From Kribbella solani (GTDB taxonomy: Bacteria; Actinomycetota; Actinomycetes; Propionibacteriales; Kribbellaceae), in contig NZ_JACHNF010000001.1 in NCBI RefSeq assembly GCF_014205295.1, positions 1,178,001 through 1,242,000 of the forward strand: a stretch of DNA of 64,000 nucleotides, written 5' to 3'. The notes beneath the pieces were generated by a model, which was given only the letters and a program-made list of their open reading frames with translations, searched no databases and was not told where the DNA came from. The first letter of the stretch is position 1. Each line of letters begins with the position of its first letter. Shown piece after piece: positions 33,590-42,398 of this stretch. A program made the translations under genes and the position numbers.

Positions 33590-36500
33590 GTGACTGACGA
33601 CGTGTTCGGTACGGCGGCAATTCGGGATCGGGTACTGGCCGGCTGGACCGCGGCGCCGATCCGCTTCCGCGAGGACGCGAACGCGGAGGAGGAACTCGCC
33701 CTCGGCGGTTACGTCGATCGGCTGGTGATCGAGCTCGCCCAGAACGCGGCGGACGCGGCGGCACGTGCCGGGGTTCCGGGGCGGGTCCGGTATGAATTCC
33801 GGCACAACATCTTGGTGGTCGCGAACACCGGCGCCCCGCTGGACCGGGCGGGCGTCGAGTCGTTGGCGACTTTGCGAGCCTCAGCCAAACGCGACGCCGT
33901 CCATCCCGTGGGAGCCGAAGCCGGCGTGGAGCCGGGTGGTGATGAGGCGGATGTCGGCGTGGGGGTGGCGGCTGACGGTGGTGGCGTGCGCGGTTCCCTG
34001 CTGCCAGTTGGGCGGTTCGGGGTTGGGTTCTCGGCTGTGCTGGCGGTCAGTGATGAGCCGGTGGTGCTGTCGCGGGGCGGGGGAGTGCGGTTCTCGAAGG
34101 CGGATACCGCGGCCGCGATTGCCGCCGTCGGCTCGGGTGGACTCGACGATGAGTTGCGGCGGCGGGACGGGCAGGTGCCGGTGTTGCGGCTGCCGTTCGA
34201 GGCGGAGGGTGAACCGCCGACCGGATACGACACCGCCGTCATCCTCCCGCTCCGCGACGAAGCGGCCGCCGCGCTGGTACGCCGCCTCCTGTCCGAGGCC
34301 GACGACGCGCTGCTGCTCGCACTGCCCGGTCTGGAACGCATCGAGATCGAAACCGACGACACCCACCGGACGCTTGAGGATGTCGAGTCCCGCTGGTGGA
34401 TTCACCGCAGCGCCGGCGTACTCGACGCCGCCGAACGCGAAGAACTCCTGGCCGACCGCCCCACCGAAGAACGTGCCCGCCCCACCTGGTCGGTCGTCTG
34501 GGCCCTGCCCCGTGGTGCCGACCAGGCAGCCACGGCCGTCGTTCATGCACCGACACCCACTGACGAACCGCTGTCCCTTGCGGCGTTGCTCTTGGCAACT
34601 TTTCCACTCGACTCGACTCGTCGACATGTTGCCAAGGGCCCCTTAACTGATCGGCTCGTACGAGAAGCAGCGTCCGCGTACGCCGAACTGCTCCACCGGC
34701 GAGCCGCCGACGGGGAAGACGTCCTGCACCTGGTACCGACCGGTCTTGCCGCCGGCGCTCTTGACCGGATGCTTCGTGAGGAGATCCTCCATCGCCTGCC
34801 CGAAGCCGAGCTGCTTCACGCGGTAACCGGCGACCTCCTGCGTCCGAAGGCTGCCGTAGTAGTAGAAGGTGCCGACGACAACTTTTCCACCATTCTCGCC
34901 CCGATCGTCGAAGGACTGATCCGCGAGCGCCGCGAAGACCGCAAAGCGCTGGATGCCTTGAAAACAAGGCGAATCGAGCTTGCCGAGATAGTCGATCAGC
35001 TCGGGGGAGAGGAGTCGCCGACGTGGTGGCGAGCGCTTTACGGCTCGTTGACGAACCTGGTCACCGACGCGCTGCTCCGTGAGTCCCTCGGCACGTTGCC
35101 GGTCCCGCTCGCCGACGGTCGCCTGGTACGCGGCGCGCGTGGTCTTCTCCTGCCCGGCCCGGAAATCCCCGTCGACATCCTGGCCGCCTTCGGCACGTAC
35201 GGCGTCCGCGTCGTCCACCCCGACGCCGTCGACCCGGCTCTCGAACGACTCGGCGCGATCTCCGCTTCGCCGCGATCGCTGCTTGAAGACGGCGCGGTTC
35301 GTACCGCGGTCGAGCACTCCGCGGACGCTGACGATCCAGACGCGATCGCGCACGCCGTACTCAGTCTCGTCGCCGCTGACCCGGCGCAGGCCGGCGGTCT
35401 GTGGTGGCTGTCCGACCTCGTTCTCCGTGACGCGGATGGTGACCTCGTGCCCGCGAACGCGTTGGTGGTAACGGGTTCCGAGGCGGAAACCGTGCTTGAC
35501 GCCGACGAGGTCGCGCCAGTCGCCGGTGACCTCGTCGAGCGCTACGGTCTGCCCGCGCTCGAGGCCGTCGGTGTGCTGTCGACCCTCGGTGTCGTCACCG
35601 CATCCGACGTGACGCTCGACCAGCTGCCCGAGGCTCTCCAGGACCTCGACGCGATCGACGATTGGGCGTACGACGTCGCGCCGGACGGCTCCCGGTACGG
35701 GGTGACCGTCGGCGAACTGCCCGCGATCCGTGACCTGGACTGGATCACTGACGGCAACTGGCCGAAAGCCCTGCAAATACTGGGTTCAACGCCGGAGCTG
35801 CGGCACGCGCTGGTTACCCAGGTACGGGTGGTCGGGCCGGATGATCGCGCGTTGGGCGTGCCGTCGTACGCGGCTTGGTGGATTCGCGAACACGTCCTGC
35901 TCGAGGACGGCGAACCACTCGCCGGACGTGCCGATCCGGACGCCGAAGCGGTGCTCGCGAGTTTCCTTGATCCCGCGCCGGAGTGGACGGCTGAGCTCGA
36001 CCCGGAGGTACGGATCGCGGTCGGGCTGGTCCGCGAGGTCGGTGACCTTGATGCGGACGGGATCGGGCTGGTACTCGATCGGCTTGCTGATCCGGAGCGG
36101 GAGGTCGACGAGGCGTCGATGCTGCGCCTGTGGAATCGGCTTGGGACGCTCGCGTTGTTCCCGGGGGATTCGCCGGAGCAGGTTCGGGTGCTGGACCTGG
36201 ACGGGCGTACTCGGGTGACCGGGACGGACGATGCGGTCGTGGTGGACGGGCCGATGTGGGTGCAGCGTGCGGACCTCGGTGGGTTCGTGGTCGGTTCGGG
36301 CGCGGCGGCGGACGGGCTTGGGGATCTGTTCGACGTACCGCTCGCGCAAGAAGTTGCTGAAGGCAAGATAGACGGAGCCGGGGCGGAGGCTGAGGTGCCG
36401 GGGCTGGTGCGTGAGCTCGTGCCGGAGGTGCCGGCGATGTGGTGGGAGCATGACGAGCTGACGGTTGACGGCGTCGAGGTGTCGTGGTGGGTGGACACCG

Positions 36501-36649
36501 ACGGCGCGCCGCATGCGGCGACGTTCGACGGGCTGGCGAAGGCGCTGGCGTGGTCGGCCGGGCGCTGGGACCGCCGGCACGTGATCCGCGCGGTACTGAA
36601 CGAGCCGCACCGCAGCGTGGAGCTCCTGCTCGACGCGGTCTACGACTGA
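33590..36649 (+). CDS. Large GHKL (sacsin/Hsp90-like) ATPase protein
   Basis: A 1,019-residue protein with a GHKL ATP-binding domain at the N-terminus. The Bergerat N-box IELAQNAADAA (E48, N52), a G1 box VVANTGAPLD (N79-T80-G81 where DxG is usual) and a G2 box VGRFGVGFSAV (141-150) are visible. The rest is large and helical/beta without a recognised domain; its ends (MWWEHDELTVDGVEV, EPHRSVELLLDAVYD) are typical of this actinobacterial family. Relatives are annotated as sacsin-like or Hsp90-like ATP-binding proteins; a chaperone-like role is inferred from the ATPase type only. Start GTG 33590, divergent from the SGNH gene. No partner gene is adjacent. Confidence 0.85.
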   Translation: MTDDVFGTAAIRDRVLAGWTAAPIRFREDANAEEELALGGYVDRLVIELAQNAADAAARAGVPGRVRYEFRHNILVVANTGAPLDRAGVESLATLRASAKRDAVHPVGAEAGVEPGGDEADVGVGVAADGGGVRGSLLPVGRFGVGFSAVLAVSDEPVVLSRGGGVRFSKADTAAAIAAVGSGGLDDELRRRDGQVPVLRLPFEAEGEPPTGYDTAVILPLRDEAAAALVRRLLSEADDALLLALPGLERIEIETDDTHRTLEDVESRWWIHRSAGVLDAAEREELLADRPTEERARPTWSVVWALPRGADQAATAVVHAPTPTDEPLSLAALLLATFPLDSTRRHVAKGPLTDRLVREAASAYAELLHRRAADGEDVLHLVPTGLAAGALDRMLREEILHRLPEAELLHAVTGDLLRPKAAVVVEGADDNFSTILAPIVEGLIRERREDRKALDALKTRRIELAEIVDQLGGEESPTWWRALYGSLTNLVTDALLRESLGTLPVPLADGRLVRGARGLLLPGPEIPVDILAAFGTYGVRVVHPDAVDPALERLGAISASPRSLLEDGAVRTAVEHSADADDPDAIAHAVLSLVAADPAQAGGLWWLSDLVLRDADGDLVPANALVVTGSEAETVLDADEVAPVAGDLVERYGLPALEAVGVLSTLGVVTASDVTLDQLPEALQDLDAIDDWAYDVAPDGSRYGVTVGELPAIRDLDWITDGNWPKALQILGSTPELRHALVTQVRVVGPDDRALGVPSYAAWWIREHVLLEDGEPLAGRADPDAEAVLASFLDPAPEWTAELDPEVRIAVGLVREVGDLDADGIGLVLDRLADPEREVDEASMLRLWNRLGTLALFPGDSPEQVRVLDLDGRTRVTGTDDAVVVDGPMWVQRADLGGFVVGSGAAADGLGDLFDVPLAQEVAEGKIDGAGAEAEVPGLVRELVPEVPAMWWEHDELTVDGVEVSWWVDTDGAPHAATFDGLAKALAWSAGRWDRRHVIRAVLNEPHRSVELLLDAVYD

Positions 36650-36715
36650 CGGGACCGCCTGCCGCCTGCCGCCTGCCCTGCCGCCGGCTGACCGGCACGC
36701 CGTGTGATCGCCGTT

Positions 36716-36727
36716 GGAAGCGTTTCC
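36716..36727. promoter_or_regulatory. Possible LacI-type operator (weak)
   Basis: GGAAGCGTTTCC matches a palindrome at 10 of 12 positions with the central CG typical of LacI-family sites. It lies about 190 bp before the binding-protein start. Confidence 0.35.
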
Positions 36728-36750
36728 GCCTGCGCTGTCACGCAGAGCGA

Positions 36751-36763
36751 GCCAACGTTGTCA
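36751..36763. promoter_or_regulatory. LacI-type operator, site A
   Basis: GCCAACGTTGTCA has the perfect core CAACGTTG with central CG. The same 13 bases are repeated at 36828-36840. Confidence 0.65.
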
Positions 36764-36804
36764 GAGGTTGGTATATCCACTGATCTGCGGATATGGCCGC
36801 AAAG

Positions 36805-36818
36805 TTCCAACGTGGCAA
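36805..36818. promoter_or_regulatory. LacI-type operator, site B (degenerate)
   Basis: TTCCAACGTGGCAA, an imperfect form of TTGCCAACGTTGGCAA. Its centre is 22 bp, two helical turns, from site C. Confidence 0.5.
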
Positions 36819-36825
36819 TGAACTC

Positions 36826-36854
36826 TTGCCAACGTTGTCATCGCTACTTATAGT
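36826..36854 (+). promoter_or_regulatory. Promoter with embedded LacI-type operator (site C)
   Basis: TTGCCA (36826-36831), 17 bp, then TATAGT (36849-36854): a good sigma-70-type promoter. The -35 lies inside operator site C, TTGCCAACGTTGTCA (36826-36840), so a LacI-type repressor bound there would block RNA polymerase. Transcription would start near 36861, about 58 bp before the binding-protein ATG. Confidence 0.65.
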
Positions 36855-36918
36855 CCGTGACACCTCTCGGTGTGTAACAGCTGAGCCCCGTGCAACGGAA
36901 ACAGAGGTGACTTTCGTC

Positions 36919-38766
36919 ATGAGCCCTGATCACAACGACGAACCGCGTCCCCAGTACGAAGACGTCGCAGCGGTCATCCGCTACCAGTTGACCCGGCGCA
37001 GCATGATCGGCGGAGGTGCCGCGGCGCTGACCGCGTTCCTGGCCGCCTGCTCCGGTGGCGGCGGGTCGTACTCGGACAAGCCGGCCGGCACCAAGCCCGC
37101 CGCGACCAAGACCATCCAGATCGGCAAGGCGAACATCCCGGTCCCACGGGAGCAGACGGTGATCGTCGGCCAGGTCGAGTACACCGTGTTCGACAGCTTC
37201 AACGGCATGATCCCGAACGGTTCGCCGTCCGGCGCCGGCGTCGAGCTCGCCACCGAACCGTTGTTCTTCCTCAGTTTCGCCACCGGCAAGCTGACGCCGT
37301 GGCTGGCGACCGAGTACAAGTACAACGACGATCACACCGAGCTGACGCTCAAGTTCGACCCGAAGGCGCACTGGAACGACGGTGAGCCGCTGGGCGCGAA
37401 GGACTTCAAGTTCACCGTGATGATGCTGAAGGACCGGCCCGACCTGTTCGGCGGCGGTGGCGAGCTGAAGGAGTTCGTCAAGGACATCGAGGTGCCGGAC
37501 CCGCAGACCGCGGTGGTCAAGTTCCTCAAGCCGACGCCGCGGTTCCACTACAACTTCATCGCCGCGATCTCCGGCGCGCCGAACAACATCATGCCGGAGC
37601 ACATCTGGAAGTCGCAGGACCCGACCAAGTACAAGGACAACCCGCCCGTACGCTCCGGCCCGTACAAGCTGAAGCAGGCGATCCGGAACCAGAAGATGTT
37701 CGTCTGGGAGAAGGACCCGAACTACTGGAACAAGGACAAACTCGACGTCAAACCGCAGTACGTGGTGTTCCAGAGCACGTCGAAGCAGCTCGACCAGGCG
37801 TCACTGGCGTTCGAGCGGGCCGAGTTCGACGTCGGTTCGATCGACGCGCAGCATGCCTCGCAGCTGCGCAACACCGGCTACCCGAATCTGATCACCACGC
37901 AGTTCCACGACCCGAACCCACGGGTGATGTGGCTGAACTGCGATCCCTCCCGCGGTGTGATCGCGGAACCGAAAATGCACTGGGCGATCAACTATTGCCT
38001 GAATCGGGAGACGATCGGCAAGTCGGTCTGGCAGGTGCAGGTGCCGCCCGCGATCTATCCGTGGGCCGACTACCCGACCAACGACAAATGGAAGAACGAC
38101 GAGCTCGCGAACAAGTACAAGTTCGAGTACAACCTGGACAAGGCAACGCAGTTGCTGGACGAGATCGCGCCGAAGAACGCGGCCGGCACCCGGATGTACA
38201 AGGGCAAGGAGATCAACCTCGAGATCATCACGCCGGCGCTGGTCGACAAGGACGAGTACGCGATCGCCAATGTGCTGAAGACGGATCTTGCCAAGGTCGG
38301 CGTGCCCGCGACGCTGCGAAGCCTTTCCGGCAGCGTGCACGACGACAAGTTCCAGCGCGGCGAGTACGACATCGATTCGAGCTGGGCCGGATTCGCCATC
38401 GATCCCGAGCAGCTCTACACCGACTGGGAGAGCAGCAAGGCGCAACCGATCGGCAAGAACGCCGCCAACAAGAACAGGATGCGGTTCCGGGACCCGCGGT
38501 TCGACGAGATTTCGCTGAAGCTGGCCAGTATCGACCCGAACTCCGAAGAGGCGAAGCCGCTGCTCGCCCAGGCGCTGGAGATCTACTTCCAGAAGCTTCC
38601 ACTGCTTCCGGTGATTCAGACCGGCTATCCGCAGTTCTTCAACACCACGTTCTGGAAGGACTGGCCGACCGACGACAACCTGTACGAGGTGCCGTTGAAC
38701 TGGTGGCCGCACTTCGCTCTCGTGCTCGGCAAGATCAGCGCGACCGGGCAGAAAGCGCCGTCGTGA
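36919..38766 (+). CDS. Family-5 extracellular solute-binding protein (Opp/Dpp-type ABC transporter)
   Basis: A 615-residue lipoprotein of substrate-binding protein family 5. The Tat-like signal LTRRSMIGGGAAAL leads to a lipobox LAAC with Cys44. The lobes carry family features such as KFDPKAHWNDGEPLGAKDFKF, DNPPVRSGPYKLKQ and AINYCLNRETIG. The first ATG (36919) has GAGGTGA 10-16 bp upstream. Family 5 proteins bind oligopeptides, nickel or oligosaccharides; the LacI-type operators upstream point to an oligosaccharide (inference). It overlaps the next permease gene by 4 bp. Confidence 0.92.
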   Translation: MSPDHNDEPRPQYEDVAAVIRYQLTRRSMIGGGAAALTAFLAACSGGGGSYSDKPAGTKPAATKTIQIGKANIPVPREQTVIVGQVEYTVFDSFNGMIPNGSPSGAGVELATEPLFFLSFATGKLTPWLATEYKYNDDHTELTLKFDPKAHWNDGEPLGAKDFKFTVMMLKDRPDLFGGGGELKEFVKDIEVPDPQTAVVKFLKPTPRFHYNFIAAISGAPNNIMPEHIWKSQDPTKYKDNPPVRSGPYKLKQAIRNQKMFVWEKDPNYWNKDKLDVKPQYVVFQSTSKQLDQASLAFERAEFDVGSIDAQHASQLRNTGYPNLITTQFHDPNPRVMWLNCDPSRGVIAEPKMHWAINYCLNRETIGKSVWQVQVPPAIYPWADYPTNDKWKNDELANKYKFEYNLDKATQLLDEIAPKNAAGTRMYKGKEINLEIITPALVDKDEYAIANVLKTDLAKVGVPATLRSLSGSVHDDKFQRGEYDIDSSWAGFAIDPEQLYTDWESSKAQPIGKNAANKNRMRFRDPRFDEISLKLASIDPNSEEAKPLLAQALEIYFQKLPLLPVIQTGYPQFFNTTFWKDWPTDDNLYEVPLNWWPHFALVLGKISATGQKAPS

Positions 38767-39857
38767 CGGCGGAAGCCCCGCCGGTGGCGACTGTCGACAA
38801 GCCTCAGGAGGCCGCACCCTCGTCCGGGATGCGGGCCTGGTTGTCGCGACATCCGCTGGCGGCGTACGCGATCCGGCGACTCGGCCTGTATGTGGTCGAG
38901 TTGTGGGGCGCGCTGACGATCGCGTTCTTCTTCTTCCGGCTGATGCCGGGCGACCCGATCCAGACGCTGATCCAGACCCTGCAGCAGAACTACGTGTACA
39001 ACGCGCAGGCGAGCGCCGAGCTGATCGCCCGGTACCGGCACGAGTTCGGGCTCGACGGGAACATCCTGACCCAGTACCTGCGCTACATGGAGAAGCTCGT
39101 CCTGCACGGCGATCTCGGCCCGTCGCTGATCAACTATCCGACCCCGGCGCAAACGGTGATCCTCAGATCGTTGCCGTGGACAATCGGTCTGCTCGGGATC
39201 TCGGCCGTGCTGGCGTGGGTGCTCGGGATCATCATCGGCGCGATCGCCGGCTGGCGGCGCGGCAAGCTCGGGTCCGCGATCGCCACCAACTTGTCGATCG
39301 CGCTGTCACACGTACCGTACTTCTTCGTCGCGCTGATCCTGGTGTACGTGTTCGCGTACTCGATGGGCGTACTACCCGCCAGATCCGCGTACGACTCGAA
39401 TCTCAGTCCGGGATTTTCGCTCGACTTCATCGGCAGCGTACTCAAGTACGGATTGCTGCCCGGCCTGTCGATCGTGATCATCGGGACGTTCAGCTGGATT
39501 CTTTCGACCCGGATGCTGATGGTCCCGATTCTCGGCGAGGACTTCCTGGTGTACGCCGAGGCGAAGGGCCTGAAGGGTTGGCGAATCCTGACCCGGTACG
39601 CGCTGCGGAACTGCTACCTGCCGCAAATCACCGCGTTCGGTATCTCACTCGGCTTCATCTTCAACGGCAACGTCCTGGTCGAGCAGTTGTTCAACTACCC
39701 AGGCCTAGGAACCACCCTGGTCACCGCGATTCAGCAACTCGACTTCAACACCATCCTCGGTGTCACCGACATGGCCATCTTCTCGGTCCTTACCGCCGTC
39801 CTCCTCCTCGACCTCGTGCTCCCGCTGCTTGACCCGCGGGTCAAGTACTGGAAGTGA
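38763..39857 (+). CDS. ABC transporter permease, DppB/OppB type
   Basis: A 364-residue inner-membrane permease with six helices. A long N-terminal cytoplasmic part precedes the first helix (LGLYVVELWGALTIAFFFFRLMPGDP). The conserved ABC-contact loop is EDFLVYAEAKGLKGWRI, followed by YPGLGTTLVTAI. GTG 38763 overlaps the binding-protein stop (GTGA). The very long frame to 37929 is a shadow of the binding-protein gene. Confidence 0.93.
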   Translation: MTAEAPPVATVDKPQEAAPSSGMRAWLSRHPLAAYAIRRLGLYVVELWGALTIAFFFFRLMPGDPIQTLIQTLQQNYVYNAQASAELIARYRHEFGLDGNILTQYLRYMEKLVLHGDLGPSLINYPTPAQTVILRSLPWTIGLLGISAVLAWVLGIIIGAIAGWRRGKLGSAIATNLSIALSHVPYFFVALILVYVFAYSMGVLPARSAYDSNLSPGFSLDFIGSVLKYGLLPGLSIVIIGTFSWILSTRMLMVPILGEDFLVYAEAKGLKGWRILTRYALRNCYLPQITAFGISLGFIFNGNVLVEQLFNYPGLGTTLVTAIQQLDFNTILGVTDMAIFSVLTAVLLLDLVLPLLDPRVKYWK

Positions 39858-39863
39858 TGACCG

Positions 39864-40739
39864 ATGAGAATAGTGAGCGCGGTATTACGGACGATCCGGA
39901 ACAGCCGGCGGCTGGCGACCGGACTGGTGATCCTCGGGATCCTGGTATTGCTGGCATTGTTCAGTCCGTTGATTACCAAGGCGATCGGGGGTGGGCAGGA
40001 CCCGGTTGAGCTGGCCGCGTACGACAAGTGGCTGATGCCTGGGCCGGGTCATCTGCTCGGGACCGATCAGTTCGGGCGGGACGTGTTCGCGATGGTGGTG
40101 AAGGCGCTGGCGGTGTCTTTGCAGATCGGCGCGATCGCGGGCGTCATCTCGACCGTAGCCGGTGTCATCGTCGCGTTCGTTGCCGGGTACAAGGGTGGCT
40201 GGATCGACAACGTGCTGTCCACGTTCACCGGAATCCTGCTGGTCATTCCGACCTTCCCGCTGCTGATCGCACTCTCCGCGTACGCGAAGAACGTGAGCCT
40301 GTTCCAGGTCGGCGTGATGATTTCGATCTTCTCCTGGCCGTTCGCGGCGAAGACGATCCGCTCCCAGGTACTCAGTCTGCGAACCCGCCCGTACGTGGAT
40401 CTTGCCCGGGTCAGCAAGGCGCGCGACCTGGAGATCATCGTCACCGAGCTGCTGCCGAACCTGCTCCCGTTCATCGGCGTCGGGTTCGCGTCGTCGGCGC
40501 TGGGCGCGATCTTCGGGCTGGTCGGTCTGGAGATCATCGGGCTCGGGCCGGGTGGCGTGATCGACCTCGGCCAGATCATCTTCAACGCGATCAGCACCGG
40601 CGCGCTGACGCTCGGCGCCTGGCCGATGTTCGTGGTCCCGATCGCCTTGCTGACGTTGCTGTTCGCGGCGCTGAACATGGTGAACATCGGGCTCGAAGAG
40701 GTCTACAACCCGCGGCTGAGAGGAGTGGCCGGTGAGTAA
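39864..40739 (+). CDS. ABC transporter permease, DppC/OppC type
   Basis: A 291-residue permease with the OppC-type N-terminal domain (LLGTDQFGRDVFAMVVKALAVSLQIG) and the conserved EAA loop (VDLARVSKARDLEIIVTELLPNLLP). It starts 6 bp after the DppB-type gene and overlaps the next ATPase gene by 8 bp. There is a visible change from A+C-rich to G+T-rich + strand at the junction with the previous gene. Confidence 0.93.
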   Translation: MRIVSAVLRTIRNSRRLATGLVILGILVLLALFSPLITKAIGGGQDPVELAAYDKWLMPGPGHLLGTDQFGRDVFAMVVKALAVSLQIGAIAGVISTVAGVIVAFVAGYKGGWIDNVLSTFTGILLVIPTFPLLIALSAYAKNVSLFQVGVMISIFSWPFAAKTIRSQVLSLRTRPYVDLARVSKARDLEIIVTELLPNLLPFIGVGFASSALGAIFGLVGLEIIGLGPGGVIDLGQIIFNAISTGALTLGAWPMFVVPIALLTLLFAALNMVNIGLEEVYNPRLRGVAGE

Positions 40740-41541
40740 CGTTCTGGAGGTCAAAGGCCTGGAGGTCGTGTACTCCACCAACCGCGGCGATGTGAAAGCG
40801 GTCCGTGGGATCGACCTGGACGTTCGCCGTGGCGAGATCCTCGGGATCGCGGGGGAGTCCGGCAGCGGCAAGAGCACCCTCGCGGTCGCGCTGCTCCGGT
40901 TGCTGAAGGCGCCCGGCAAAGTGGCCGGTGGGTCGGTGATGTTCCACCCGTCCGGGCGCTCGCCGGTGGACCTGCTGAAGGTGCATGGCGAGCAACTGCG
41001 CGTACTGCGGTGGTCGGCGCTGTCGTACCTCCCACAGGGTTCGATGAGCTCGCTCAACCCGGTGATGCGGGTCGAGGACCAGTTCAAGGACGTGATCATC
41101 GAACATGCGCCCGGGCGGAAGGACTCGCTGGGCGAGCTGATCCCGCGCCTGCTCGGACAGGTCGGGCTGGAACCGCGCGTCGGCCGGATGTACCCGCATG
41201 AGCTGTCCGGCGGGATGAAGCAGCGGGTCCTGATGGCGATCGCGGTCGCGCTCGAACCCGATCTGGTGATCGCGGACGAACCGACGACCGCGCTGGACGT
41301 GACGATCCAGCGGGTGATCCTGCAATCGCTGGCCGATCTGCGGACCGACTTCGGCGTGACGCTGATGGTGATCTCGCACGACATGGGCGTACACGCGCAG
41401 CTCGCGGACCGGGTCGCGGTGATGTACGAGGGCCGGCTGGTCGAGGTGGGCGACGTACGGCAGGTGTTCAAGGACCCACGGGACGAGTACACCCGTCGGC
41501 TGATCGAATCGATCCCGCAGGTCGGACGGAGGGCCTCGTGA
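40732..41541 (+). CDS. ABC transporter ATPase, DppD/OppD type
   Basis: A 269-residue ATPase with Walker A GESGSGKSTL, signature LSGGMKQRV, Walker B DLVIADEPTTALD and switch His ISHDMGVHA. It lacks the long C-terminal Cys-rich extension of some OppD proteins. GTG 40732 lies inside the end of the DppC-type gene; 4-bp overlap with the partner ATPase. Confidence 0.94.
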   Translation: MSNVLEVKGLEVVYSTNRGDVKAVRGIDLDVRRGEILGIAGESGSGKSTLAVALLRLLKAPGKVAGGSVMFHPSGRSPVDLLKVHGEQLRVLRWSALSYLPQGSMSSLNPVMRVEDQFKDVIIEHAPGRKDSLGELIPRLLGQVGLEPRVGRMYPHELSGGMKQRVLMAIAVALEPDLVIADEPTTALDVTIQRVILQSLADLRTDFGVTLMVISHDMGVHAQLADRVAVMYEGRLVEVGDVRQVFKDPRDEYTRRLIESIPQVGRRAS

Positions 41542-42398
41542 GGCGTAGTCGAGAGAACCTGGCAGAACTTGAACTTCGTGGCGTACAGCAACGGTTCCAC
41601 GCGCGGGACGTACCTGGCGGGTACTTGACCGCGGTCGACGACGTGAGTTTCAAGCTGGCCGCGTCGCCGCCGCAGATCGTCAGTCTGGTCGGCCAGAGCG
41701 GCAGCGGGAAAAGCACGATCGCCCGCAACGTACTGGGTCTGCAGAAGCCGACCGCCGGGACCGTGCTGTACGGCGGCAAGGACATCTTCAAGCTGAACCG
41801 CGCCGAGTACGACGCGTACCGCCGTGATGTGCAGCCGGTGTTCCAGGACCCGTACGCGATCTTCAACCCGTTCTACCGGGTGGATCGCGTGCTGTGGAAG
41901 GCAGTGAAGAAGTTTGGGCTGGCGTCGACGCGGGCCGCCGGTCTGGAACTGATCGAGGAGTCACTCCGCGCGGTACGACTCGAACCGGAAAGCGTCCTCG
42001 GCCGGTATCCACATCAGCTGTCGGGCGGTCAACGGCAGCGCATCATGCTGGCCCGCGTACACATGCTCCGCCCGTCCTTCATCATCGCCGACGAACCGGT
42101 CTCGATGCTGGATGCCCAGGTACGCAAACACTTCCTGGACATCCTCCTCGACTTCCAGCGCGAACACGGCATGACCACCCTGTTCATCACCCACGACCTG
42201 TCAACGGTCTACTACCTCGGCGGCGAGGTCATGGTCATCACCAAGGGCCAGTTGGTCGAACGTGGCCCGGTCTCCAAAGTCATGCACGACCCATCCCACC
42301 CGTACACCAAACTCCTCCTCGACTCGATCCCCCAACCAGACCCCGACCAACGCTGGACCACCCGCATCTCGACCACCGAGCTGGGGTTCAGCGCTTGA
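41538..42398 (+). CDS. ABC transporter ATPase, DppF/OppF type
   Basis: A 286-residue ATPase with Walker A GQSGSGKSTI, the Dpp-type insertion FQDPYAIFNPFYRV, signature LSGGQRQRI, Walker B FIIADEPVSMLD and switch TLFITHDLS. It is the last gene of the five-gene operon. The C-terminal 120 bp of the coding strand are clearly A+C-rich, and the + strand flips to G+T-rich at the convergent M6 protease end. Confidence 0.94.
   Translation: MRRSRENLAELELRGVQQRFHARDVPGGYLTAVDDVSFKLAASPPQIVSLVGQSGSGKSTIARNVLGLQKPTAGTVLYGGKDIFKLNRAEYDAYRRDVQPVFQDPYAIFNPFYRVDRVLWKAVKKFGLASTRAAGLELIEESLRAVRLEPESVLGRYPHQLSGGQRQRIMLARVHMLRPSFIIADEPVSMLDAQVRKHFLDILLDFQREHGMTTLFITHDLSTVYYLGGEVMVITKGQLVERGPVSKVMHDPSHPYTKLLLDSIPQPDPDQRWTTRISTTELGFSA

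Noticed and set aside
34643..35776. Antisense frame of 377 residues in the GHKL gene
   Set aside because: The + strand frame is continuous over 1,019 residues with GHKL motifs; the antisense frame has no matching start or motif.
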